Shown: positions 9,577 to 18,360 of the stretch, piece by piece | How the letters are laid out: each line of letters begins with the position of its first letter | Position numbering within the stretch: position 1 is the stretch's first letter | Source of the DNA: Desulfocapsaceae bacterium | Lineage (GTDB): Bacteria; Desulfobacterota; Desulfobulbia; Desulfobulbales; Desulfocapsaceae | Length of the DNA stretch: 64,000 bases | Assembly: GCA_031292275.1 (NCBI GenBank) | Contig: JARLHL010000048.1 | Span: forward strand, 1-64,000 | Direction: 5' to 3' | The notes under the pieces: model-generated | The model's database searches: none | What the model saw: only the letters and a program-made list of their open reading frames with translations | What the model was told of the DNA's origin: nothing | Program-made: the position numbers and the translations under genes

Positions 9577-10503
9577 TCAGTATGATAATTTAAATTTAAC
9601 AGGCAGAACGACCCAGACTGCAACGGCCTCACCCTGATAACGGCCAGGAGTAAATTTCCATTTGTAGATTGCTTCGAGTGCGCTTTGTTCAAATATTTCC
9701 TTAGGTTCTGCCTCAATTACAGAGGCCTTGTCTACATTTCCATCTGCCTTCACTAGAAATCGTAAAACAACTCTCCCACCAACACCTAACCGGCGTGCCG
9801 CAAATGGAAATTCAGGTTCAACTGTGTGGGTAGGAATTGGTGGTTGATCAGCTTGTTTTAGAGAAAATTCCGCTGATGCCAAAAAAGTTTTAGCAGATGA
9901 AGTCCCACCACCTGCAATTCCAGAATTGCCCTGATCCTTGGGAATAGTTTTAATTTCATCTTTTGGAACGCCTTCTTTCCCGCGCTCAATGGCGTTTCCA
10001 TCACCTTGAGGGAGAAATTGATCGACGGGAGGAGTTGAGGGTGCTGAAACAGTTTTTAAATTCCCTCCGGTTCTCTTCCTTAAAGTAATGTCATCCGCTA
10101 TCCTTTTTTTGTTTCCGGTGAAGTCATGCCGTTTCAAGAGGTTTACTTTTTGGAGAGTGGAAATTGGCGGATTCTGAATGTCTTTCTCCCCCTTGTTTTT
10201 ATTGAATTGAGTTTGCACTTCAACAATATCTTCTCCTGGGTAAACCAGGCTAAGGGTGATAGAAGATTGTGTCTTCCCGGCTTGAAAGGTTGAAAAATAG
10301 GGAATCAATAAAATATAAAGGACGACGATGGCGTGGACCCCAACTGATATCCTTGCACCTATCAATATCCCCCGCCCCCGCAAAATACGGGGACGAAGAG
10401 AGGCGATACCATCTTCATGGCAGATTGTCCAAGAGGGCGCATCGTCAAGAATCAAAGAGTCTGTACTTTCCTGTATCATTCCATGATGCCATGTTTGCAA
10501 CAT
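9577..10503 (-). CDS. tonB: TonB family protein
   Basis: A 308-residue protein with a cytoplasmic head of about 46 residues, one membrane segment (about 47-70, ISVGVHAIVVLYILLIPYF), a long linker that is less proline-rich than usual, and a TonB C-terminal domain (PEFPFAARRLGVGGRVVLRF ... AIYKWKFTPGRYQGEAVAVW, given in pieces). It should couple the inner-membrane proton motive force to the outer-membrane receptor encoded four genes upstream. ExbB and ExbD are not in the window. It starts 150 nt after the binding protein gene and ends 55 nt before anfA. Confidence 0.85.
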   Translation of the reverse strand: MLQTWHHGMIQESTDSLILDDAPSWTICHEDGIASLRPRILRGRGILIGARISVGVHAIVVLYILLIPYFSTFQAGKTQSSITLSLVYPGEDIVEVQTQFNKNKGEKDIQNPPISTLQKVNLLKRHDFTGNKKRIADDITLRKRTGGNLKTVSAPSTPPVDQFLPQGDGNAIERGKEGVPKDEIKTIPKDQGNSGIAGGGTSSAKTFLASAEFSLKQADQPPIPTHTVEPEFPFAARRLGVGGRVVLRFLVKADGNVDKASVIEAEPKEIFEQSALEAIYKWKFTPGRYQGEAVAVWVVLPVKFKLSY

Positions 10504-10653
10504 TTATCTCTTTATACCAGCGTCACCTCAATTATCTATACCCCTGCGGATATTGTAAGCTGGTATATGATCAAGGTATGGAGGAGATGAGGCCCATCCT
10601 GGATTACGTCGGGTTCTCCTTTTTCCAAAATTAAATCAGTACCTTTTACCCCA

Positions 10654-11688
10654 CTATTTGCTTGCGGGAGTTTGCGGGGCATGGGGACCTCCTGCAAGAA
10701 TTTCCTCAACTTGCGTCTTCGATAAGGAAGCTTCGAAAATGTCGTTGTAGAAACCTCTCGTTTCGGCTACCACGTCAACATTACGGAACAGTCCGGGGTG
10801 AAACTGTTTCGCCGCCCACAAGACAGTAAGTGGTTGTTCTGACGTGCGGTTTCCCCAAGTATGGGCTCCACAAGGAACTACCAAAATTCTTCCAGTTCGC
10901 ACGGCTTTGAGGCCATCAAAGCGCGGTTCACGCTTCAACTCGGCAACCTCTTCTTGGCTGGAAACAATCAGAATATCAGGGTCCCAGGCCAGTAATTGCT
11001 CCATTGTAAAACTGCGTGATTCAATATTCCGGTTATCATCGGTAACACTTTCGCCGCCTGCAGTACGAATCCACCATTCGGCGACCAAGTGCGGCTGGGT
11101 TAGCGTAGTCGGATTAAAATAGAGTACTCGCGGGCGTGTCGGAGAGCCGTTCTGATCTAGTATTTTGGCAATCCGTTCCAAGGTTGAATCAAAACGTTTG
11201 GCATAGCGCTCAGCGGCCTGAGGCTTATCAAAAAGTTGGCCCAGCAGTCGTACAGCTTCCTTAACATCCTCCGGTTGACGCCAAGCAAGATATACTGCTG
11301 AAAGACCGGCTCGGCGCATACTGTCGGCACTCGCCTGATCCATGGTCAGAACGACGTCGGGTGCTGCTCTCAATAATGCTTCGAGGTTCGGCGTGTGATC
11401 ATGGTTGTCCATTGACGGCAACGCCGAAATATTCGGCGCGAACACCATTTGGTAAGCATAGCGAGGTCTTTTCGCCCAGTCCGGCAGGCCATTGATGATG
11501 CAATTCCCTTTGCCGATTGCAAATACCAGGCTGTTCAGCACCGGTACCGGGCCGACAGTGGCAACCTGCTCGACCCGTTCGGGCAGCGTCACCGTGTTGC
11601 CTGCCATGTCGGTTATTACACGTGCCGACGCGGCGTCCAACGGTTGTACAGAGAGGATGAAAAGAAGGACGAGAATTCTACTTAGCAT
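10654..11688 (-). CDS. Periplasmic metal or metal-chelate binding protein (BtuF/FepB/MolA class)
   Basis: A 344-residue class III solute-binding protein. A signal peptide (MLSRILVLLFILSVQPLDA) precedes the family opening RVITDMAGNTVTLPERVEQV. Later hallmarks are LEALLRAAPDVVLT and the long backbone helix leading to the C-terminal lobe with DPDILIVSS. This class binds vitamin B12, siderophores, heme or, in the MolA branch, molybdate and tungstate. Sequence alone does not fix the ligand; the adjacent modE-type regulator and anf genes favour Mo or W, free or chelated. AAAGGA lies ten bases before the start, 18 nt after the ATPase gene. Confidence 0.82.
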   Translation of the reverse strand: MLSRILVLLFILSVQPLDAASARVITDMAGNTVTLPERVEQVATVGPVPVLNSLVFAIGKGNCIINGLPDWAKRPRYAYQMVFAPNISALPSMDNHDHTPNLEALLRAAPDVVLTMDQASADSMRRAGLSAVYLAWRQPEDVKEAVRLLGQLFDKPQAAERYAKRFDSTLERIAKILDQNGSPTRPRVLYFNPTTLTQPHLVAEWWIRTAGGESVTDDNRNIESRSFTMEQLLAWDPDILIVSSQEEVAELKREPRFDGLKAVRTGRILVVPCGAHTWGNRTSEQPLTVLWAAKQFHPGLFRNVDVVAETRGFYNDIFEASLSKTQVEEILAGGPHAPQTPASK

Positions 11689-11706
11689 ACTGAATTCCTT
11701 TATTTT

Positions 11707-12471
11707 TTAAAGTCGAGGCATGTAAGCTGCCGGAACACCTTGGTGACTGATTACATCTACTGGAGTGCCGTAGAGCATAGCCAGCATTTCCGGCTGGAGT
11801 ATGTCCACAGCCAAACCCGAAGCAGCAATTCTACCACCCATGAGAGCAGCGACACGCGCTCCAAGCAGTAAGGCGTGTTCCGGTTGATGGGTGGTAACCA
11901 GCACCGTCATGCCATCAGCAGCGAGATCACGGATGGTGCGCAGCACGCGTGCCTGATTACCAAGATCAAGGCCAGCGGTCGGCTCATCCATAAGGAACAG
12001 GCGCGGTGCCTGCGCCAGGGCGCGTGCAATAAGTGTAAGCTGTCGCTCTCCTCCGCTAACCTGGTTAAACGGACGCCCAGCAAGATGGGCAATTCCAACC
12101 CGTTCTAAGGCTGTCAAGGCGAGATGTTCATCATGCTTCCCCGGATGCGACAGCGGTGGCAAATGAGGCGTACGCCCCATAAGCACGGTGTCGAGCAGCG
12201 TCAGCGCGCTATCACTCGCAGATTGTGGGACGTAGGCAAGTTTACGCGCCAGCGCGCGAGGTGCTCTTTGGGTTTGGCCGGCAATGCGTACGCTACCGCA
12301 TTCAAGGTGCAAGGCACCGATCAAACAGCGCAGCAAGGTGGTTTTGCCGGTGCCATTGGGTCCAAGCAGACAGAGAATCTCGCCCGCACCCAACGCTAGG
12401 TCTATACCGTCAAGCACCGGGGGCTGTCCGGGGACTCGGCGATAGACCAGACCTTCCACTCTTAAAACCAT
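11707..12471 (-). CDS. ABC transporter ATP-binding protein (FecE/BtuD/MolC type)
   Basis: A 254-residue ATPase with Walker A GPNGTGKTT (37-45), Q-loop YVPQSA, signature VSGGE (138-142), Walker B LFLMDEP (158-164) and H-loop VTTHQPEH. The frame is open 33 codons further upstream, inside the permease gene, but the start MVLRVEGLVY at 12471 gives the family length and a 10-nt overlap with the permease stop, a sign of translational coupling. It powers the BtuC-type permease. Confidence 0.9.
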   Translation of the reverse strand: MVLRVEGLVYRRVPGQPPVLDGIDLALGAGEILCLLGPNGTGKTTLLRCLIGALHLECGSVRIAGQTQRAPRALARKLAYVPQSASDSALTLLDTVLMGRTPHLPPLSHPGKHDEHLALTALERVGIAHLAGRPFNQVSGGERQLTLIARALAQAPRLFLMDEPTAGLDLGNQARVLRTIRDLAADGMTVLVTTHQPEHALLLGARVAALMGGRIAASGLAVDILQPEMLAMLYGTPVDVISHQGVPAAYMPRL

Positions 12472-13499
12472 TGCCGTTTCCCTTTCGCCAGTACAGCGAC
12501 GAAGACCGGGGCCCCGAGTATGGCTGTTGCAATACCTAACGGCAGTTCTGACGAGAAGGCGCTGCGGCAAAAATCGTCTACCAGGAGTAAATAGCCAGCG
12601 CCGAGCAAGACCGAGGCCGGAAGCAAAACCGCATAGGCTGGGCCAACAATGAGGCGGGCGAGATGCGGTACGAGCAGCCCAACCCAGCCGACGATACCAG
12701 ATATGCTTGTCACTGCCGCCGTCATGAGTGTCGCGGCAACGATCAATACTAGACGCAAATTACCAACCGGCACACCAAGTGTGCGAGCCTCGTCGTCCCC
12801 GGCCTCCAGCACTTGCGTCGGCCAGCGCAATAGAAAAAGCACTGCCATGCCAGTTAAGGTGAATGGTGCAGCCCAAGCCAAGTCGTGACTACTAACCCGA
12901 CCAAGCCCGCCTAGCAGCCAGAAAACGATTGTCGGCATCGTATCAACCGGATCTGCGACATATTTCAATGCCGAAGTAAGGGCTTGGAAGAGGGCTGAAA
13001 CAACCATCCCTGAGAGCACAAGAACCAGAACCGAACCGCGCCCCAGGCGGCCAGCGATAAACATTGCAGAACCGACGGCGACGATGCCCCCGACAAAAGC
13101 CGAACCTTGTACCGCCATAGCGCTGCCATGAAGTAACATTGCCAGTGCAGCGCCAAAACCGGCACCAGCTGAGACACCGAGAATGGCCGGAGCAGCAAGA
13201 GCGTTACGGAATAACGTTTGATAGCAGACTCCTGCACCGGCCAGGCAGGCACCAACCAGCATGGCCGAGAGCACTCGTGGTAAGCGAACAGCCAGTACTA
13301 CGTTATGTACAGCTTGAGACTGGCCAGACGGAATGCCGGTGATTGCCGACCGGAAAACGTCTAGCACTGCCGCTGATGGCAGCTGATAGTGGCCAAGCCT
13401 CATTGACGCAACGCCGGCCGCGATGACGGCAATTGACAACAACACCAGGAAGCCGGGGCCACGACACCGTGAAATGGGAACACTTTTCTTTACGCGCAT
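12462..13499 (-). CDS. ABC transporter permease (FecCD/BtuC/MolB type)
   Basis: A 345-residue, very hydrophobic protein with about ten membrane segments and FecCD family signatures (VRLPRVLSAMLVGACLAGAG, GVSAGAGFGA, GLLVPHLARL). It forms the membrane channel with the ATPase. The start is put at the ATG at 13499 with GAGGCGG just upstream; the frame also allows a TTG five codons earlier. It begins 20 nt after the receptor stop, so the operon is tightly packed. Confidence 0.9.
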   Translation of the reverse strand: MRVKKSVPISRCRGPGFLVLLSIAVIAAGVASMRLGHYQLPSAAVLDVFRSAITGIPSGQSQAVHNVVLAVRLPRVLSAMLVGACLAGAGVCYQTLFRNALAAPAILGVSAGAGFGAALAMLLHGSAMAVQGSAFVGGIVAVGSAMFIAGRLGRGSVLVLVLSGMVVSALFQALTSALKYVADPVDTMPTIVFWLLGGLGRVSSHDLAWAAPFTLTGMAVLFLLRWPTQVLEAGDDEARTLGVPVGNLRLVLIVAATLMTAAVTSISGIVGWVGLLVPHLARLIVGPAYAVLLPASVLLGAGYLLLVDDFCRSAFSSELPLGIATAILGAPVFVAVLAKGKRQWF

Positions 13500-13519
13500 A
13501 TCCGCCTCGCTCAACCGGC

Positions 13520-15736
13520 TTAGTACTTCACGCTCACCGTCATCGCCACCGTCATTGGCGCACCGGCATAATAGGCTGTAGCGCCATTCAGATTGGTATC
13601 GTTTGGCACAATTTCAGCGATGTAATGACTGTTGAACAGGTTCAATACGCTCAGTTTAAGCAAAATATCGTGACTGAATGTGTAACTGGCATTGAAGTCA
13701 AAAGCGGTATAACCGGCAACCGGCTGGGTTTCAGCCGAATCCCCGTAGCGCTTTCCGATATATCGTAGGACAGGCGACAAAGTGAGATTATACCAACGAT
13801 AGGAAACGCCACCTTTCAACATGAAATTCGGGGCGTTAGGGATCTGTTTCCCCTGAGTGGCCAACACAGCCCCCCCGCTCAAGGTCGGGGTATTCTGGTC
13901 GTAGGTTTCGGAAGCTAAGGTTCCCGAACCGAATATTGACCAGGAATTATCTATAATGTATTCCGCTTCGAGTTCAGTGCCATATTCAGTAGTCTCGGCA
14001 GTTCCTTCGTAGTATGACAGCCCACCGAGTGAAGGGTCGACGACCTGGACTTGGCGGTTTTGGTTTTTCGCTGCAAATATTGTCGGGACCAGAGTCAGAC
14101 CATTGCTCTTATAACGGGCGCTTATATCGATTTGATCAGATAATTCAGGCTTTACGAGGTTAACAAGAGACTGCAGGGTGATGTTTTTGGCAACAAATGC
14201 GGATTCATTGCTGATGTAATTGCTTGCTTGCGGTCCCCAGTCCGGACGACCGAACTTGCGACTGTAAGATGCACTGACACTCCATTCGGAATTAAGGTTC
14301 TCGCGAATGCCGATGTTAGGCAGGAAGCTCCTGTAATCTTTCGCGACTACGGAAGCATTGGTGTCAGGCGCAGGATTGTAAGCCCAAATTTGATCGTAGG
14401 ATACATCCGGCAAGTTAGCGGTCTTGAAGTACTGCATTTTTGGCGCACCGAGGTCCATGTATCTGACGCCCCCGCTCAAGACCGTCTGGCCGAGGGTTTC
14501 TGTGGCCTGAACATAGGGGCTATTGACGATAAAATTATCAATCTTGGCAAGTGTCCCCCATTTGGCGAATGCGAGCCCCCCATTAGACGTTACCGTATAC
14601 AGAGTCTGATCCGTCGGGGGAGGAGGGGGTTCCATGGATTCCAGCCAGTACCCTGCGACGATGTTTGTACTGGTTCCAAAGCGGCCTTGGTATTCCAACA
14701 CGCCGCCTGCATTATTGTTCTGCTGGTTCCAAATCTGGACATTCGATCCGTTGGCGGAATATTGTACTCCGTTGTCATTCCAGTAGTACGGTTTCAAAAT
14801 AAGATGTTGGCCTTGGGCCATAGTGACATCGATATTTGCCAAGGCCGCATAATTTTCGTATTCAACTTTATTAAAATTGTAATAATTAACGTCTGTCGCG
14901 GCCTTACCGGTTAACGATGTGTTGTAGTCATAATTGTAATTTGTACTCAACGCCTGTGTCTGTGCATACGTTAATGAGCGATAAGAATTACCAGAGTATT
15001 TATCGTAGACTACATCGAAATCAACCTTGACCTGGTCGCCAAGTTTTTGTGTCACCCCCAGCATTGCATTATTTCGCAGCTCATCTCCTGCGCCCTTCCA
15101 CTTATCGGCAGTCGTTGTTGAACCGGAGATGAAAGCTGCTGTTCCACTGCTATTCAAGACGCCGGTATCGACACGGCCAAACGTTCTGCTGAAATGGAAG
15201 GATCCAAGCGATTGTTTTGCCAAGACGCTGAACGTATCTTGTGGACCAAGTATTTGCTGATCAACCGCCCCCGAGGCATTCGATACTCCGAGTCCTTGGT
15301 TGGCCGATAATCCCCCGCGATACACATCAATCTGATCAATATTTTCAAGGTCGAAGAGATAGGCACCGCCTACAATTCCTGTCAAAGGCAAGCCTTGGAC
15401 ATCGTTTGTTAAATGAAAATTACTTTTTCCCCGAATATTGATGTTGCCGGTTGGGCTGAGTCCATAAGGATCCGGGCTTTCTACAATAACCGACGGCATC
15501 AGGATCAGCGGGTCATAGGGCCTGGCCTGGCCTGGACCTCCGAGTAAGTTTATGCCTGCTTTGGTGACACTGCTCTTCGGTGTCGGCTGAGGATCGGATA
15601 CCATTACTTCCGACTTGGCCGCTGCCCCTGAAACAACTACTTCAGGTAAGGTGGTGTCGTCAGCAGCAGAAACTTTTGGTGTAATCGCTAAGCTGAAGGC
15701 AATCGCAACCAGGAAGGGTTTGTGTAAATTTTGCAT
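13520..15736 (-). CDS. TonB-dependent outer-membrane receptor
   Basis: A 738-residue receptor. It has a signal peptide ending near VSAADD, a TonB box (about TLPEVVVSG), a plug domain with NINIRGKSNFHLTNDVQG and IDQIDVYRGG, then a 22-strand-type barrel with alternating aromatic strands and the closing VAMTVSVKY with C-terminal aromatic for BAM recognition. The start is the ATG at 15736 with CAGGAG eight bases upstream. The cargo is unknown: the neighbours point to a molybdenum, tungsten or iron complex. It lies 15 nt after the radical SAM gene. Confidence 0.9.
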   Translation of the reverse strand: MQNLHKPFLVAIAFSLAITPKVSAADDTTLPEVVVSGAAAKSEVMVSDPQPTPKSSVTKAGINLLGGPGQARPYDPLILMPSVIVESPDPYGLSPTGNINIRGKSNFHLTNDVQGLPLTGIVGGAYLFDLENIDQIDVYRGGLSANQGLGVSNASGAVDQQILGPQDTFSVLAKQSLGSFHFSRTFGRVDTGVLNSSGTAAFISGSTTTADKWKGAGDELRNNAMLGVTQKLGDQVKVDFDVVYDKYSGNSYRSLTYAQTQALSTNYNYDYNTSLTGKAATDVNYYNFNKVEYENYAALANIDVTMAQGQHLILKPYYWNDNGVQYSANGSNVQIWNQQNNNAGGVLEYQGRFGTSTNIVAGYWLESMEPPPPPTDQTLYTVTSNGGLAFAKWGTLAKIDNFIVNSPYVQATETLGQTVLSGGVRYMDLGAPKMQYFKTANLPDVSYDQIWAYNPAPDTNASVVAKDYRSFLPNIGIRENLNSEWSVSASYSRKFGRPDWGPQASNYISNESAFVAKNITLQSLVNLVKPELSDQIDISARYKSNGLTLVPTIFAAKNQNRQVQVVDPSLGGLSYYEGTAETTEYGTELEAEYIIDNSWSIFGSGTLASETYDQNTPTLSGGAVLATQGKQIPNAPNFMLKGGVSYRWYNLTLSPVLRYIGKRYGDSAETQPVAGYTAFDFNASYTFSHDILLKLSVLNLFNSHYIAEIVPNDTNLNGATAYYAGAPMTVAMTVSVKY

Positions 15737-15751
15737 CAAAGTCTCCTGATG

Positions 15752-16813
15752 TTATTTAAGAAAGATTGGCGTAAGGCCAAGTTCATCGAGATAGCGAGTT
15801 ATTTGCTGCATTTTGTTATGGACAGCGACGCGCTCGTTTACCGTAATGACATGGCCCTCTCCAGTGCCCTTCCCCTGTGGGACTCTCATTGAAACGGACG
15901 CTCCGAGCACTTGGTTTCCACCTCCGGCAAGCCACCATAAAGGGAGGTCGTCAGGGCTATTACCTGCCGCCAGGCCTAAATCAATGGTTGGCAAGAGTAA
16001 ACGGGCAACAGCAATGAGACGTGCAACCGGCCAGGGTGAGCAGCGTACTCCGCCAGCTGTAGCATTTGGAAAGGGTATAAAACGTGAGAAACGGAGATGA
16101 CGCAGCATGGAAAAGCGACGCAGGAATATGAGGTGGGCAATCCGATCTTCATCCGATTCCCCAAGACCAACCAATATCATCGAACGAATCGGCATTCCTT
16201 CCTCTTCACAAATCTCCATCAGGCGGATCCGTCCGCTCAAACTGTCGCCTGGTTTATAACGCTCAAACAGATTAGAGTTGAAGACCTCAAGGGAACTTGT
16301 AACTGCCACGACGCCGAGTTTCTGCAAGGCACGTACACCTTTCCGCGTCAGTGAAGGACCGACATTTACCTCAATTTCCATATCTACCGCATCCTTAATA
16401 GCCGAAACCAAATCAATCATCTGGCTGTCATAACCGCTAAAAGCCGCTCCCTCTGTAGCCAGCCGAGAACCACCGGAGAGGTGCAGATGGCGGATTCCAA
16501 GACTGGCAATAGCCTGCGCAGCAGCGACAATGTCTTCAATCTCAGCCGCTGAGCGAGTGAAAAAAGTACAGTAGGTACACGATGGTTCGATTTCACAGGG
16601 TGTTATAGCGGAAATACCAGCCGACCACCATGGACTACTGCCAAGGTTGAGGTCACGAATGGTGGTTGCAATTTTGAAAAGATTTGCAGCAAAAGAAGGA
16701 TCGGCAGAGAGGCTATAAAGATCAAGCAGATTCTTTTCGGTGTAACCCTCCGGCAATCCCTTCTCATCAAAACATGATTGCAGAAACAATGTTGCAGATT
16801 CGATACTTTTCAT
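15752..16813 (-). CDS. BioB/HmdB-like radical SAM enzyme, CX5CX2C type
   Basis: A 353-residue radical S-adenosylmethionine protein. The iron-sulfur ligands are C73, C79 and C82 in CEIEPSCTYC, the unusual CX5CX2C spacing reported for HmdB of the Hmd-hydrogenase cofactor pathway instead of the common CX3CX2C. The rest is a BioB/ThiH-like TIM barrel (LGIRHLHLSGGS, EIEVNVGPSL, MILVGLGESDEDR). It heads the transport operon, with GGAG eight bases before the start and divergence from modE. A small organic ligand or cofactor made or modified by this enzyme could be what the transporter carries, but that is inference. It is not biotin synthase on sequence spacing or context. Confidence 0.8.
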   Translation of the reverse strand: MKSIESATLFLQSCFDEKGLPEGYTEKNLLDLYSLSADPSFAANLFKIATTIRDLNLGSSPWWSAGISAITPCEIEPSCTYCTFFTRSAAEIEDIVAAAQAIASLGIRHLHLSGGSRLATEGAAFSGYDSQMIDLVSAIKDAVDMEIEVNVGPSLTRKGVRALQKLGVVAVTSSLEVFNSNLFERYKPGDSLSGRIRLMEICEEEGMPIRSMILVGLGESDEDRIAHLIFLRRFSMLRHLRFSRFIPFPNATAGGVRCSPWPVARLIAVARLLLPTIDLGLAAGNSPDDLPLWWLAGGGNQVLGASVSMRVPQGKGTGEGHVITVNERVAVHNKMQQITRYLDELGLTPIFLK

Positions 16814-17015
16814 TAAAGACTCCGCGGATATTTATTGAACGATATTTTCTGACTCCTCTTAGCTCAAACTGTTTAACCTGGTACTCTTTCCTGGAACGCA
16901 TAGCCCACGCGCCTCATCGGCAGCAAATAAAAGCATCAAGTTTGTCCTGGGGTGGCACTATCGTCAATTACCTTCCCGGATGTTAATTATTTCGGGCTTG
17001 AGTATCAGAACAATT

Positions 17016-17041
17016 CAATATGTTTTTATATATATAACGAT
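17016..17041. promoter_or_regulatory. Candidate ModE operator 1
   Basis: TATGT-N7-TATAT followed by AACGAT. This fits the E. coli ModE pattern TATAT-N7-TAYAT flanked by CGT and AACG, with a complete right half-site and one mismatch in the left core. The surrounding DNA is AT-rich, so chance agreement is possible. Confidence 0.4.
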
Positions 17042-17078
17042 GAGCATAATATTAAATGTCCACTATACAAGCACGTTA

Positions 17079-17102
17079 CGTTATGTCAATAATAACATAT
17101 CA
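17079..17102. promoter_or_regulatory. Candidate ModE operator 2
   Basis: CGT-TATGT-N7-AACAT. The left half-site is close to the E. coli ModE consensus (CGT TATAT) and the right core has one mismatch from TACAT. It lies 38 bp from the core of candidate 1, so two dimers could bind about four turns apart. Confidence 0.35.
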
Positions 17103-17680
17103 GTCAGTTTGCCAATCCCTATAACGAAAAAAGGAGCACTATATCTCATTCTTTTCGTATATTTATTCTTTGTTTTCGCTATACATAAAGGGAATAACGC
17201 AATACGGCAAAGATTATTACAAACGCCAAAATAACTTTTCCAAATTAATGGTCTGTCATAAAGATAAAATATCTTAAACCTTGTTTATCCCAATGGTCCG
17301 TCAATTCACTCCAGCTTTTGCCCATTCTCTTTACTGGCATCTGTTCATGCTATTTATCTAAGCAAAAAGGAGGCCAAGTAGGTATGATATGTCAATATGG
17401 GTGGAAAAACAGTCTATTAGAATTTGCTTGCCTACTTAATCTACCGAGAAAGGATTTCTACGGACATTTTTGTAGAGTATGTTTGTCGCATTTGTAGCAA
17501 TAACGACAAATTGGTACGCAGATCATCTCCTCTTTCTAAGCTCAAAAAAGATGCAAAGGAGAATATCATGATGCTAAACTTCATTGTTTCTACCAATAAA
17601 GTTATAACGTATCATTCTCAGGACAGAATTATTTCCTGATTTTTTGCATATGTCCCCCAATTCAATAGCAAAGGTATATT

Positions 17681-18133
17681 TTGCCTAAAATTAATAAAAA
17701 ATCCATTCGGAAAAGCGCATTAGCTTCTGGGCCGACCAACGCATGCCAAATGCAGATCAAGGGACGGATTTGGGTGGAGCGAAATGGTATAACCTATCTT
17801 TCCTGGGCAAGGATTGAATTACTCGGATTCATAGAAGAAAAGGGATCTGTGTCAGCGGCTGCTCGGGAAATGAAGATGAGCTATCGGCATGCCTGGGGGC
17901 TGATTCATGAAATGAATCAGCTTGCACCCGCTCCCTTGGTGGAAACAGCGGTCGGAGGCAAAGGAGGCGGGGGGGCCAGACTGACTACAACCGGTAAACA
18001 GGCGGTTGTCGATTTCTGGCAAATGGTCAAAAACTTCCAACAATGGCTTGAACTACAGAAAATATCAGAAAATAAAGGTGATTCTCCTAACCAGCATGGC
18101 CAGACCGGAATGACCAGCCTCAACAAAACATGA
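17681..18133 (+). CDS. modE: ModE-type winged-helix regulator without a molybdate-binding domain
   Basis: A 150-residue protein with the ModE N-terminal domain: strand GRIWVERNGITYLSW, helix-turn-helix GSVSAAAREMKMSYRHAWGL (56-75) with IHEMNQ after it, and the wing VGGKGGGGARLTTTG (91-105). Classic ModE has a further pair of Mo-binding TOBE/MOP domains; they are missing here, as in several bacterial short ModE proteins, so metal sensing would need a partner protein. The start is a TTG with AAAGG about seven bases upstream. The last 15 or so codons come from repeat copy B. It is divergent from the transport operon and is its likely regulator. Confidence 0.85.
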   Translation: MPKINKKSIRKSALASGPTNACQMQIKGRIWVERNGITYLSWARIELLGFIEEKGSVSAAAREMKMSYRHAWGLIHEMNQLAPAPLVETAVGGKGGGGARLTTTGKQAVVDFWQMVKNFQQWLELQKISENKGDSPNQHGQTGMTSLNKT

Positions 18134-18191
18134 AAGCTCGTCATTTCAGTATGGCCTGGCCAGCATCATAACGAGACTTTCACATAAACGG
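18089..18191 (+). repeat. 103-nt intergenic repeat, copy B (modE 3' end)
   Basis: Copy B of the 103-nt repeat. It begins AACCAGCATGG inside the last codons of modE, contains the modE stop, and ends CACATAAACGG. The hairpin arms are ATGAAAG plus CTCGT against ACGAG plus CTTTCACAT. Unlike copies A and C, no gene starts behind it, and its ribosome-site-like end has changed from AAAAGG to AAACGG. Confidence 0.85.
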
Positions 18192-18360
18192 CTGATCATT
18201 ATCTCTGCGGCAATGATTTCCTCTCACCATCGGTTTTGATCGATGCCCCTTTGCAGCTCGCTTGGGGATTTGTTTTGCTGAACCATGACGTTATAATTGC
18301 CAAATCAAATATCAGATTTCTTTGCATATTCCTCAACTAAATACGCCTACTGATAAGCCC

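Larger units (their letters stand above)
16814..17680. other. AT-rich divergent control region between the transport operon and modE
   Basis: This 867-nt gap has no supportable gene. Two short open frames on the plus strand (around 16980-17234 and 17424-17639) are AT-driven, lack family resemblance and were not accepted. It should hold promoters for both directions and contains two candidate ModE operators. The base composition is far more AT-rich than the flanking genes. Confidence 0.6.

Noticed and set aside
16980-17639. Two small proteins in the AT-rich modE gap
   Set aside because: Composition follows the AT-rich DNA, no family likeness, no good ribosome sites.
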